From: Vicinamibacteria bacterium
Lineage (GTDB): Bacteria; Acidobacteriota; Vicinamibacteria; Fen-336
Direction: 5' to 3'
Assembly (NCBI GenBank): GCA_023701125.1
Contig: JAMPXO010000018.1
Coordinates: forward strand, 1-57,854
DNA length: 57,854 nt
The position numbers and the translations under genes were made by a program. Below the pieces are notes generated by a model that did not search any database, had not been told where the DNA came from, and was given only the letters and a program-made list of their open reading frames with translations. This document shows, in pieces, positions 23,634-31,370 of this stretch (positions within the stretch are counted from its first letter, which is position 1; the number at the start of each line of letters is the position of its first letter).

Positions 23634-24830
23634 ATGCCCGACCAGGAACTGCTGGACGACCTGCGCAATCTCGACCCGCGGACCGCCGCCGAGCGGCTGG
23701 GCGAGGCCTCCGACGCCACGATCGCCTCACTGCTCGGCCAACTCCCCACCGGTCTCGCCGTCGACATCCTCGAGGAGTTCCCCGAGGAACGCCGCGTCAC
23801 GATCGCCGATGCGACTCCGTTCGGCCAGGGCCAGCTCTGGATCAAGGGCCACTCCTATCCGGACGACACGGTGGGCCGGCTGATGGAGCGACCGCCCGCC
23901 GTGTTTCGCCCCGACGAGACGATCGCCGCGGTCACGGAGACGCTGCGCGAGACCGTCAAGAAGCGGATGGTGATCTACATCCTGGTCACCACCTCGGACG
24001 GGAAGCTGGCGGGCCTGGTGGCCTTCCGCGAGCTGCTGTTCGCGCGGCCGGAGCAGACGCTGGCCGAGGTGATGATCGCGGACCCATTCCACCTGAAGCC
24101 GGAGACGCCGCTGCAGGACGCGATGCGCGAGGTGGTGAAACGTCACTTCCCCGTCTACCCCGTGTGCGACGGCGACGGCCGGCTGCTCGGCGTCGTGCGC
24201 GGGCAGACGATGTTCGAGGAGCAGGCGTTCGAGATGTCCGCCCAGGCCGGCGCCATGGTCGGCGTCGAGAAGGAGGAGCGGGTCGGCACCCCGTTCTCGC
24301 GCAGCTTCAAGTTCCGCCACCCGTGGTTGCAGTTGAATCTGCTGACCGCGTTCGTGGCCGCCGCGGTGGTCGGCCTGTTCGAGCAGACGCTCGAGAAGAT
24401 CGTCGTGCTGGCGGTGTTCCTGCCGGTGCTGGCCGGCCAGTCCGGCAACACCGGCTGCCAGGCGCTGGCGGTGACGCTGCGGGCGATGACGCTCGGCGAG
24501 CTGCGGCCCGACCAGGCCTTCGCCAGCGTCTTCAAGGAGGCGCTGCTCGGCCTGTGCAACGGGCTCGTGGTGGGCCTGGTCGCCGGCACCGGGATGTGGT
24601 TCTACGCTTCGCGCCAGGGCAACCCCGAGGCGGTGGGCCTCGGCGCGATCGTGGTCGCCGCGATGGCCATCTCGTGCGTCGTCAGCGGCGTGTCCGGCGC
24701 GATGATCCCGCTGACGCTGAAGCGCCTCGGCGCCGACCCCGCGACCGCGTCGTCGATCTTCCTGACCACCGCGACCGACGTCGTCAGCATGGGCGCGTTC
24801 CTCGGCCTGGCCACCGCCTTCCTGCTGTAA
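23634..24830 (+). CDS. mgtE: MgtE-family magnesium transporter
   Basis: A 398-residue inner-membrane transporter. An N-terminal helical domain (about residues 1-75) is shortened relative to the usual about 130 residues. It is followed by a CBS pair (about 78-200) that regulates gating, and five membrane helices (about 228-398). The signature LPVLAGQSGNTGCQALAVTLRAM of MgtE is intact, including the pore Asn/Gly region. It imports Mg2+ or Co2+. The -10-like TAACCT ends 5 nt before the ATG and no Shine-Dalgarno sequence is seen, so the transcript may be leaderless. Convergent with the next gene, separated by two strong hairpins. Confidence 0.93.
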   Translation: MPDQELLDDLRNLDPRTAAERLGEASDATIASLLGQLPTGLAVDILEEFPEERRVTIADATPFGQGQLWIKGHSYPDDTVGRLMERPPAVFRPDETIAAVTETLRETVKKRMVIYILVTTSDGKLAGLVAFRELLFARPEQTLAEVMIADPFHLKPETPLQDAMREVVKRHFPVYPVCDGDGRLLGVVRGQTMFEEQAFEMSAQAGAMVGVEKEERVGTPFSRSFKFRHPWLQLNLLTAFVAAAVVGLFEQTLEKIVVLAVFLPVLAGQSGNTGCQALAVTLRAMTLGELRPDQAFASVFKEALLGLCNGLVVGLVAGTGMWFYASRQGNPEAVGLGAIVVAAMAISCVVSGVSGAMIPLTLKRLGADPATASSIFLTTATDVVSMGAFLGLATAFLL

Positions 24831-24842
24831 GGACAAAGACGA

Positions 24843-24873
24843 AGGGCGGCGCCCCAGGTGGGGACGCCGCCCT
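24843..24873. terminator. Bidirectional terminator hairpin between mgtE and secreted-protein gene
   Basis: AGGGCGGCG-CCCC, an AGGT loop, then GGGG-A-CGCCGCCCT: a 13-bp stem with a single bulge. It lies 12 nt after the mgtE stop in a convergent intergenic region and can work on both strands. Confidence 0.7.
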
Positions 24874-24886
24874 GTCGTGCGAGGGA

Positions 24887-24911
24887 GCGGCCGGCGCAGC
24901 GCGCCGGCCGC
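24887..24911. terminator. Second perfect hairpin between convergent genes
   Basis: GCGGCCGGCGC, a 3-nt AGC loop, and GCGCCGGCCGC: a perfect 11-bp stem ending 6 nt before the stop codon of the minus-strand secreted protein. Together with the hairpin at 24843 it makes a tandem terminator for both genes. Confidence 0.65.
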
Positions 24912-24917
24912 CTCACG

Positions 24918-26483
24918 CTAGCGCTGGGCCGGACGGATGCGGATGCCGCCCCAGAACTGGTAGTTGTTGTCGACGTCGTCGAGCGTGTTGAACGGCAGGC
25001 GACCCTCGACCATGAACTGGAACTTGCCCTTCTGGTCGAGGTCGATGCCGCCCTGGATCAGGGCGCCGATCGAGCGCGTGTCTTCTTCGGTCAGGTCCCA
25101 GGCCGACAGGCCGCCGCCGATGAAGCCACGGCCCACCAGGCGCTGCGCCGCGGCGTCGATGAAGATCGACGAGCTGTCACCGTCCTCGAAGCTGATCTTG
25201 GCGCCGGCCGAGAGCTCGAAGTCAGCGTTGTCGCCGATCGCGAACAGCGCGCCGGCCTTGGCGCCGAACAGCGCCGCGCAGAGGCCGTCGGCGAGCACGA
25301 CGCTGCCGACCGTCGTCTCCTGCACCAGCCGCTCCTTGCCGAAGAAGGCGGCGCCGAAGGGCACCACGGCCGGGCGGTCGACGCGCAGGGGCGCCGCCGT
25401 GCAGGCCGCGCTCTGCTGGCCGAGGCTGTCGGTCGCGACCGCGGTCACGGTGTAGTCGCCGATCGCCTCGGGCTTCCAGGCCTTCGAGCCCGACGCGCCG
25501 TCGAAGCTGATCTGGGTGCTCGACGGGCCGCTGACGCTGACGACGATCTGGCGAATCGACTGGCTGCCGCCGTAGGCCGGGTTGACCGAGGCCTTGGCGC
25601 CGATCTCGACGCTGCCGCCCTTGCGCATCTTCGCGGGCGTCACGGTGACCACCTCACAGATGGGCGCGCAGGACTTCACGACCAGGCGGGTCGAGCCCGA
25701 CTCCGTCACGCCGTCCTTGCTGGTCGCCTTGACGCTGACATTGTGCTCGCCGAGGCCCAGCGCGCCGAGCGTGGTCGGGAGCGACTCCGCCGAGGCCAGG
25801 GTCTTGGTCTGGCCGTCGATCGTCAGCTCGATCTTCTCGGCGTTCGTCACCTTGGCCGAGAGCGGGACCGGCTGGCCGAAGCAGACGTCCGCCGAGCTGA
25901 CACTGACCGTCGGCTTGATCGGCTCCGCCTTCTTCTCGACCTCGAGCCAGATGTTGCCGCAGGCGAACGGCACCCACAGCGTCCACTCGTGGTTGTCCCA
26001 CTTGAACGGGACCTCGAAGGCCTCGAAGCCCCGGGGGTCGCCGCCCCACTTGAGGGAGGTGGCGCCGGCCTGCGGGACCTTGAGGCGGTCCTTGCCGGTC
26101 TTCGGGTCGCGCAGGGCCATGAACGGGAACTCCAGCGGGTGGCCGCCCGGACCGCCGACCCGGACCAGGCCTACAGGGCGCGCCTTGGCAGCGGCCAGCA
26201 TCGCGTCGTAGAGCGCCTCGGCGTCGGCGCCGGCGACCGGGCGGGACAGGGGCGCCGTCGCCAGCAGGGCGATGATCCGCGCCTTCTGCGTCTCGAGCAT
26301 CGTCACCACGTCCGCGGGCTTCCTGACGCCAGGTCGGTAGAAGCGCGAGTGGGGGTTGCCCCCCAGGCGGCAGACGAGGTTCGGATCCTTCTTCTGGAGC
26401 GCCTGACACGAGGCAGCCGCCTGCGCATCTCCGGCCGCGAGTACCAACGCCGTCGCGACGACGGCTCCGTGCAGCAGCTTCAT
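24918..26483 (-). CDS. Large secreted protein with Ig-like repeats and beta-rich C-terminus
   Basis: A 521-residue protein with a clear signal peptide (residues 1-22, ending AQA). Residues about 190-370 form two beta-sandwich (Ig/PKD-like) segments with small, Thr/Val/Ser-rich strands. The last about 150 residues alternate hydrophobic and polar residues and end in GGIRIRPAQR, compatible with an outer-membrane beta-barrel. No family is recognised by me. The ATG at 26483 has GGAGG at 4-nt spacing. It is preceded by a putative sigma-70-like promoter. Probable outer-membrane or cell-surface protein; function unknown. Confidence 0.7.
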   Translation of the reverse strand: MKLLHGAVVATALVLAAGDAQAAASCQALQKKDPNLVCRLGGNPHSRFYRPGVRKPADVVTMLETQKARIIALLATAPLSRPVAGADAEALYDAMLAAAKARPVGLVRVGGPGGHPLEFPFMALRDPKTGKDRLKVPQAGATSLKWGGDPRGFEAFEVPFKWDNHEWTLWVPFACGNIWLEVEKKAEPIKPTVSVSSADVCFGQPVPLSAKVTNAEKIELTIDGQTKTLASAESLPTTLGALGLGEHNVSVKATSKDGVTESGSTRLVVKSCAPICEVVTVTPAKMRKGGSVEIGAKASVNPAYGGSQSIRQIVVSVSGPSSTQISFDGASGSKAWKPEAIGDYTVTAVATDSLGQQSAACTAAPLRVDRPAVVPFGAAFFGKERLVQETTVGSVVLADGLCAALFGAKAGALFAIGDNADFELSAGAKISFEDGDSSSIFIDAAAQRLVGRGFIGGGLSAWDLTEEDTRSIGALIQGGIDLDQKGKFQFMVEGRLPFNTLDDVDNNYQFWGGIRIRPAQR

Positions 26484-26604
26484 CTTTCCTCCGGTGTCCT
26501 TCCGCGCGCCGTCCCGGCGCGGGCGGTGACCAAACACGGGCCCTTGTAATAAATGCCCAGTCGGTTCGTACTCTCGGTGTCGCCCTAAACAGCCGACCCG
26601 CAAT

Positions 26605-26634
26605 AGGTTAGACCGACGCGCAGCGGCAAGTCAA
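26605..26634 (-). promoter_or_regulatory. Putative promoter of secreted-protein gene
   Basis: On the minus strand TTGACT (26629-26634) and TAACCT (26605-26610) with 18-nt spacing lie about 120 nt before the ATG, in one of the few AT-rich stretches of the window. The long 5' leader shows no clear structure. Confidence 0.4.
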
Positions 26635-26648
26635 AAGCTGTGTGCGGG

Positions 26649-27467
26649 TCAGGCGGTGGCTTCGAGCCGGGCCCAGAGCCGCTCCTCGGCGGCCTCGTCC
26701 TCGAACCGGCAGCGGCGGAGTTCGCGCTGCGCGTAGAAACCGCCGGTCTTCCCGCGCAGCGCCGGGTCGGTCGCCAGCCACACGATCGTGTCGGCGCCCT
26801 GCTCGGGCGTGCGCCCGAACATTTTCATGTAGAGCGAGCCGACCAGGCCCTTCCAGCCGCCGCCCTTGGCGAACAGGCCGGTGTTGACGCCGCCCGGGTG
26901 CATCACGTTCGCCGTCACGCCGCTGCCAGCCAGGCGCCGGGCCAGCGCCCGCGTCCACATCCGGTTGGCCTGCTTGCTCTGGGCGTAGGCCGTGACGCCG
27001 TTCCACGGCCGGCGCTCGAAGCGCACGTCGTCGAGGTCGAGGTCGCGGGCGAGGCGGGAAGCGACGTTGACCACCCGCGCCTCGCGCGCCGCGCGCAGCG
27101 CGGGCTCGAGCGCCCGCGTCAGCCGGTGGTAGCCGAGCACGTTGGTCGCCCAGGTCCGCTCGTGGCCCTCCGTCGTCAGCTCGCGCCGCGAGCACCACAC
27201 GCCCGCGTTGTTGACCAGCACGTGCAGTTCCCGGTGTTCCGCCAGGAAGCGGCGAGTGAAGGCCTCGATCGCGGCGGCGCTCGCGAGGTCGCACACGGCC
27301 GACTCGACCCGCGGGTTGGCGCCGTGCTCGACCAGTTCCGCGCGCACCGCCCGGGTCCGCGCCTCGTCGCGGCCGAGCACGACCAGGTTCACACCCTGCG
27401 CCGCCAGCGCGCGGGCTGCCGCGAGGCCGATCCCCGACGTGGCGCCGGTGACGAGCACGGTGCGCAC
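26649..27467 (-). CDS. Short-chain dehydrogenase/reductase
   Basis: A 272-residue SDR enzyme using NAD(P)H. The cofactor motif TGATSGIG is at residues 7-14, NNAG near 87, a catalytic Ser in VNVASRLA, and the catalytic pair YAQSK. The pattern resembles the retinol dehydrogenase/WWOX-like subgroup of extended length. GTG at 27467 puts the Rossmann strand at residues 2-6 as in typical SDRs; the longer upstream frame is Arg/Ser noise. There is no clear ribosome binding site. It is divergent from the M28 peptidase gene, with about 150 nt between them. Confidence 0.85.
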   Translation of the reverse strand: MRTVLVTGATSGIGLAAARALAAQGVNLVVLGRDEARTRAVRAELVEHGANPRVESAVCDLASAAAIEAFTRRFLAEHRELHVLVNNAGVWCSRRELTTEGHERTWATNVLGYHRLTRALEPALRAAREARVVNVASRLARDLDLDDVRFERRPWNGVTAYAQSKQANRMWTRALARRLAGSGVTANVMHPGGVNTGLFAKGGGWKGLVGSLYMKMFGRTPEQGADTIVWLATDPALRGKTGGFYAQRELRRCRFEDEAAEERLWARLEATA

Positions 27468-27618
27468 GGCCAGCGGGTCGCCCAAGCCCGCTACCGCGCC
27501 ATGGCGTCGAAGGTGACCATGGGAGCCTCCGGCACGGCTTATACGCCCGTCGCGGCTGACCTGTCGAGGGCCGTCCGGATTAGCATGCGGCCGGGCCCTT
27601 CCGGTGGAGGACACGGGG

Positions 27619-29001
27619 TTGAAGCTTCGCGGACCGTTCGTGGCGATGGCGGGACTGTGGGCGGCGTGCGCCGTCGCGGCGGCGGGGCCGGAAGACCTGG
27701 TGCTGCGGCTGCGGGCCCACGTCGAGTTCCTCGCCGGCGACGCGCTGCGCGGCCGGGCCAGCGCCAGCGGCGACGAACGCATCGCCGCCGAGTACGCGGC
27801 CGCGATGCTGCGCGCGCACGGGCTGGAAGGCGCCGCCGAAAACGGCGGCTACGTCGAGCGCGTGGACCTCGTCCGCCAGCCGTTCGCCTCCGCGCCCTAC
27901 GTCGAGGCCGGCGGTCGCCGCTTCGAACATGGCGCGGCGCTCGCGTTCTATCGCCTGTCGGGCGTGCCCGTGGAAGGACCGCTGGTGCGACTGCGGCCCG
28001 GCGCGGCCGCCGAGGAGGTCGCCGGCAAGGTCGTGCTGGCGCAACTGGAGCCGGGCGCGGGGCGCGCGGCGCTGGGCGTGCTGTTCGACCTGATGGAGGG
28101 CGGCGCGCGGGCCGTGCTGGTGGCGGATGCGCCCGCCGTCGCGAGCTTCCGGACGGCACTCGCCGGCCGCGCGCCGGAGGCGGCGACCGAGCTGGCGTCC
28201 GCACCCGTGCGGGCGCGCGGCCTGGTGCTGCTGGGCCCCGAGGCCAGCGCCGTCTTCGCGTCGCTGCCCGAGGGCACGCCCGTGCGACTCGACGCCAGGC
28301 TCGGCGCCACCGTTCACGAGACGACGTGGAATGCGCTGGCCCACCTGCCGGGCACCGGCAGCGACGGCGAAGCGGTGCTGCTCTCCTCCCACCTCGACCA
28401 CCTCGGCGTGAAGGCGGACGAGGCGGGTGGCGACACCATCTTCAACGGCGCGGACGACGACGCCTCGGGCGTCGCGGCGGTGCTCGAGATGGCGCGCCTG
28501 CTGGCCGCGGGCGGGCCCACCCGGCGCACGCTGCTGGTGGCGCTGTTCGGTTCGGAGGAGAAGGGCGGCCACGGCTCGCGCGCGTTCCGCGAGCGGCCGC
28601 CGGTGCGCCTCACGCGGATCGCCGCCAACCTGCAGTTCGAGATGCTGGGCCGGCCCGATCCGCTGGTGCCGCCACGCCACCTCTGGCTGTCCGGCTTCGA
28701 GCGCTCGACGCTCGGGCCGTGGCTGGCCGGCCGCGGCGCGCGCCTGGTGGCCGACCCGCGGCCCGCCGAGAACTTCTTCCGGCGCTCCGACAACTACGCG
28801 CTGGCGACCCGCGGCGTGGTCGCCCACACCGTGTCGAGCTTCGGGCTGCACGCGGACTACCACCGCCCGTCCGACGAGCCGCGCCTGCTCGACTACGCCC
28901 ACATGGCCGACGCGGTGGCGTCGCTGGTCGGCCCGGTGCGCGCCTTGCTGGACGCGACCGAGCGCCCGAGCTGGGTGGAAGGCGGCCAGCCCGGTCAGTG
29001 A
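27619..29001 (+). CDS. Exported M28-family metallopeptidase
   Basis: A 460-residue exported zinc aminopeptidase. The signal peptide ends near AVAAA. A PA-type insert (about residues 100-220) precedes the catalytic M28 core. Zinc ligands and the catalytic site are visible: LSSHLDHLG, NGADDDASGVAA, FGSEEKGGHGS with the catalytic Glu pair, FEMLGRPD, and HADYHRPSDEP. I choose TTG at 27619, which is 8 nt after GGAGG. An upstream in-frame GTG lies on that ribosome binding site. It converges with the phosphofructokinase gene, 10 nt away. Probable role is extracellular or periplasmic peptide degradation. Confidence 0.9.
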   Translation: MKLRGPFVAMAGLWAACAVAAAGPEDLVLRLRAHVEFLAGDALRGRASASGDERIAAEYAAAMLRAHGLEGAAENGGYVERVDLVRQPFASAPYVEAGGRRFEHGAALAFYRLSGVPVEGPLVRLRPGAAAEEVAGKVVLAQLEPGAGRAALGVLFDLMEGGARAVLVADAPAVASFRTALAGRAPEAATELASAPVRARGLVLLGPEASAVFASLPEGTPVRLDARLGATVHETTWNALAHLPGTGSDGEAVLLSSHLDHLGVKADEAGGDTIFNGADDDASGVAAVLEMARLLAAGGPTRRTLLVALFGSEEKGGHGSRAFRERPPVRLTRIAANLQFEMLGRPDPLVPPRHLWLSGFERSTLGPWLAGRGARLVADPRPAENFFRRSDNYALATRGVVAHTVSSFGLHADYHRPSDEPRLLDYAHMADAVASLVGPVRALLDATERPSWVEGGQPGQ

Positions 29002-29011
29002 GCGGGAGCCG

Positions 29012-30391
29012 CTACTCCAGGTAGCGGATGCGCTTGTTCACGTCGGTGTTGATCGAGTGGTACGGGCGCAGCAGGTTGCCCGAGTCGAACGTCGTCTGCC
29101 GCATGTGCTCGACGTCGTCGTGGCCGATCGCGTTGGTGAAGATCGGCAGCAGGTACTCGATACCCAGCCGCGACGGCATCATCAGCTCGGGGTCGTAGAA
29201 CGACGGGTGCATGTAGCGGGCGTGGATCAGCCCCCAGCGGTCGCGGAACGCGTTGCCCGTGTAGCTGTCGACGTAGAAGCCGCGGTCACGCCGGTACTGC
29301 AGCGTCGCGATCCCGTTGTTCTGGCCCTCGAGCAGCATGTCGACGGCCTTGCCGCCCAGCATCGAGGCGTAGAAGCGGTCGAACAGGATCGGCCGGCCGC
29401 CGCGCTGGGTGTGGCCGATCTTTCTCGTGAAGATGGCGGCCGGGGCGTTCTCCGCGCGCCGGTACCTGCGGAAGTAGTCGTCGCCGAGCCGCTCCACGAG
29501 CAGGTCGCGCAGCGCCTCCGAGGCGCCGGTCAGCACCAGGTTGCCCGACGGATCGTGGGTCGCCTTGCGAGCGCCGAGGATCTCGCCGTCGCTGCCGACG
29601 ATGCCCTCGCCGCACACGATCACCACGTTCTTCTGCAGCTCGTACAGCTCGCGCACCCGCGCCTCGAGGCGGTCGATGTCGAGCGGGTGCTCCGGCACCA
29701 GCACCAGGTCGGGCTGGCCGAACGTGGTGCCGAGCGCGATGTAGCCGGAGTTGCGGCCCATCACCTCGATGATCGCGATCCGGCGGTGGCTCTCCGCCGT
29801 CGTGCGGATGCGCTGGACGCCGCCGACCGAGACGTAGACCGAGGTGGCGTAGCCGGGGGTCGCGTAGTTGACCATGTTGTCGAGGTCGAACTTGGTGCGC
29901 GACGGCGTCCGCCGGTAGCGGTAGCCGGGCGGCTCGGGCGTGCTCTCGAGCGCCCACTCGTCCGGCTCGTTCTCGTAGTTGAGGCCGAGGTCGTTGTCGA
30001 TCGTCTTCGGCGCCAGCACCGTCGGCAGCACCTCGGCCAGCGGCTGCAGGCCGTTCAGGGTGCCGTCGCCGCCGATGCAGACGAGGCCGTCGAGGCCGAG
30101 CCGGCGGATGCGCCCGGTCATCTGCTCGATCGCGTTCTGGTCGCGGGCGTCCACGTAGTTGCGCGAGGCGCCGAGCAGGGTTCCGCCGCGGGTCGCGTCG
30201 AGCTCCGGGATCGCGCTGAACAGCGGGTTCAGGTGGACGTGCGGGACCTGCGGGTTCTGCAGCGACGAGAAGCCCTTGATCAGGCCGTAGACCTCGACCT
30301 TGCGCTGGTTCGCGCGCACCACCGCGCCGGCGATGGTGGCGTTGAGCGCGGGCGTGTCGCCGCCCGCGGTGAGGATGCCGATCCGCTTCAT
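29012..30391 (-). CDS. pfkA: 6-phosphofructokinase (PfkA family, donor uncertain)
   Basis: A 459-residue PFK, longer than the about 320-residue E. coli-type enzyme. LTAGGDTPALN begins the nucleotide region, GGDGTLNG (residues 107-114) is the ATP-type sequence at the position equivalent to Gly104, and PKTIDND (128-134) carries the catalytic Asp and the Lys usually found in pyrophosphate-dependent enzymes. ATP-type enzymes carry Gly at both positions, while PPi types carry Asp and Lys. The Gly/Lys combination leaves the phosphoryl donor open. The start ATG at 30391 has TAGAAT 9 nt upstream and no strong Shine-Dalgarno sequence. Glycolytic, cytoplasmic. Confidence 0.93.
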   Translation of the reverse strand: MKRIGILTAGGDTPALNATIAGAVVRANQRKVEVYGLIKGFSSLQNPQVPHVHLNPLFSAIPELDATRGGTLLGASRNYVDARDQNAIEQMTGRIRRLGLDGLVCIGGDGTLNGLQPLAEVLPTVLAPKTIDNDLGLNYENEPDEWALESTPEPPGYRYRRTPSRTKFDLDNMVNYATPGYATSVYVSVGGVQRIRTTAESHRRIAIIEVMGRNSGYIALGTTFGQPDLVLVPEHPLDIDRLEARVRELYELQKNVVIVCGEGIVGSDGEILGARKATHDPSGNLVLTGASEALRDLLVERLGDDYFRRYRRAENAPAAIFTRKIGHTQRGGRPILFDRFYASMLGGKAVDMLLEGQNNGIATLQYRRDRGFYVDSYTGNAFRDRWGLIHARYMHPSFYDPELMMPSRLGIEYLLPIFTNAIGHDDVEHMRQTTFDSGNLLRPYHSINTDVNKRIRYLE

Positions 30392-30438
30392 TCCGACTGC
30401 ATTCTAAGCGCCGCGGGCGGGGCCGGCCCGCGGACGAG

Positions 30439-30684
30439 TCAGGAGAGCAGCCAGAGGCCGGTCAGCGCGCCGGCCCCGAGCAGGGCGAGGATCCAGTGGT
30501 CCCAGCAGCGCTCCGCCGGCGCGGCCAGCGGTTCCGGGACGTAGACCTGCTCGAAGCCGCAGCCCGGACAGGCCTTGCGCTTGCGCTTGATGTCCCGGCC
30601 GCAGGTGGGACAGCGCCAGTACCGACCAGTACCGTGCGCCGCCGTGGATCGGCTCATGGAGATGTCGAGACGGAGGGTATGCAT
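30439..30684 (-). CDS. Small zinc-ribbon membrane protein
   Basis: An 81-residue protein with CPTCG and CPGCGF motifs (a zinc ribbon, about residues 24-42) followed by a C-terminal hydrophobic helix (about 62-79, WILALLGAGALTGLWLL). I choose the ATG at 30684, preceded by GAGGGG. An in-frame ATG further in and one further out are alternatives. A palindrome overlaps the start region. Convergence with other zinc-ribbon proteins in the window suggests a common theme, but the role is unknown. Confidence 0.55.
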   Translation of the reverse strand: MHTLRLDISMSRSTAAHGTGRYWRCPTCGRDIKRKRKACPGCGFEQVYVPEPLAAPAERCWDHWILALLGAGALTGLWLLS

Positions 30685-30693
30685 ACGTCCCCT

Positions 30694-30709
30694 CAATTGT
30701 CAACAATTG
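30694..30709. promoter_or_regulatory. CAATTGT palindrome overlapping zinc-ribbon gene start region
   Basis: CAATTGT-CA-ACAATTG, a perfect inverted repeat with 7-bp arms in a sharply AT-rich stretch, located 10 nt upstream of the minus-strand ATG and containing TTGACA on that strand. Its symmetry and position fit a repressor operator; the regulator is unknown. Confidence 0.4.
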
Positions 30710-30710
30710 T

Positions 30711-30997
30711 CCGCGCCGCGCTATGACACGCCGCAGCCCTTGCGCTGACCACGGGGCTGGGCCATATTGGCGGGGACATCCGGAGTGGCCTGCCCCAGTT
30801 TGGACCGCGGGGCGGGTCCGGCAACCTGGGCGGACATCCCAAGGTGCCGGTTTCCGGGGGCCGAGTCGTTCGGCTTCCCGGGGAGATGTGGCCTTCCGAT
30901 TCTCGCGTGAGCGATCGGAGGCAACGAAGTGTCCGGCGCGCGCGTGCGCGCCCTCCGGGTGTCTTTTCCGGCCCTTGCGCACGAGGAGAAGACACCG
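30711..30997. other. Intergenic region with imperfect repeats of GGACATCC
   Basis: About 290 nt with no credible long gene. Two short related motifs (GGCGGGGACATCC near 30766 and GGGCGGACATCCC near 30829) recur. They are reminiscent of insertion-sequence end repeats, but no transposase is present. A GTG with GGAGG upstream at 30929 could extend the next ORF by 23 codons. Confidence 0.3.
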
Positions 30998-31330
30998 ATG
31001 GCCACCGTCCACGAAACCGATCTGACCGACCCCGACCACCACCTCTGGCGCAACGGGCGCCTGTGGTGGGTCGCCTTCACCGTCCACCTGCCCGGCTGGC
31101 AGAAGGAGCGCGTACGGCAGTCGCTCGGCACCGCCGATCTCGCCGAGGCCCGGCGCCGGCGCGACGCCCTGCTCGCCCGCTACCCGCAGACCCGGCCCTG
31201 CACGCTGTCGCTGCGCATCCAGCCCCGGCGCCGCATGGCTGTCGTCGGGTTCCGACGCCCGGCAGAGCCCGACGCCGGTCCCATGGGGGCTACGTCGCGA
31301 ACGGAGCTCCTCCGCCCCCAAGCCCCCTGA
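30998..31330 (+). CDS. Integrase-arm-like small protein
   Basis: A 110-residue protein whose first about 65 residues (WWVAFTVHLPGWQKERVRQSL then EARRRRDALLARY) resemble the arm-type or SAM-like DNA-binding domain found at the N-terminus of tyrosine recombinases: a beta-hairpin giving Arg-x-Ser-Leu-Gly-Thr, then a helix. The catalytic domain is absent. The last about 25 codons lie inside a copy of the dispersed repeat family (31247-31328), so the C-terminus may be a repeat insertion. ATG at 30998 has GAGGAG upstream; a GTG at 30929 with GGAGG is an alternative. Possibly an integrase remnant. Confidence 0.5.
   Translation: MATVHETDLTDPDHHLWRNGRLWWVAFTVHLPGWQKERVRQSLGTADLAEARRRRDALLARYPQTRPCTLSLRIQPRRRMAVVGFRRPAEPDAGPMGATSRTELLRPQAP
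31247..31328 (+). repeat. Dispersed hairpin repeat, copy 1
   Basis: The first copy of a family seen again at 33001, 33086, 39424, 53491, 53898 and as a short piece at 49043. It has the order: GGTTCCG hairpin arm, a GCCCG arm, CCATGGGGGCTACGTCGC, then CTCCTCCGCCCCCAAGCCCCC. The hairpin here is imperfect. It overlaps the C-terminus of the integrase-arm-like ORF and ends 42 nt before metK. Confidence 0.7.
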
Positions 31331-31370
31331 CCCCTTGTCGGACCCCTTCCCGATCCCGAATGGAGAGACC

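Noticed and set aside
31331-31370. SAM riboswitch before metK
   Set aside because: Only 40 nt lie between the preceding stop and the ATG, and no SAM-I, SAM-II or SAM-IV conserved core is seen further upstream.
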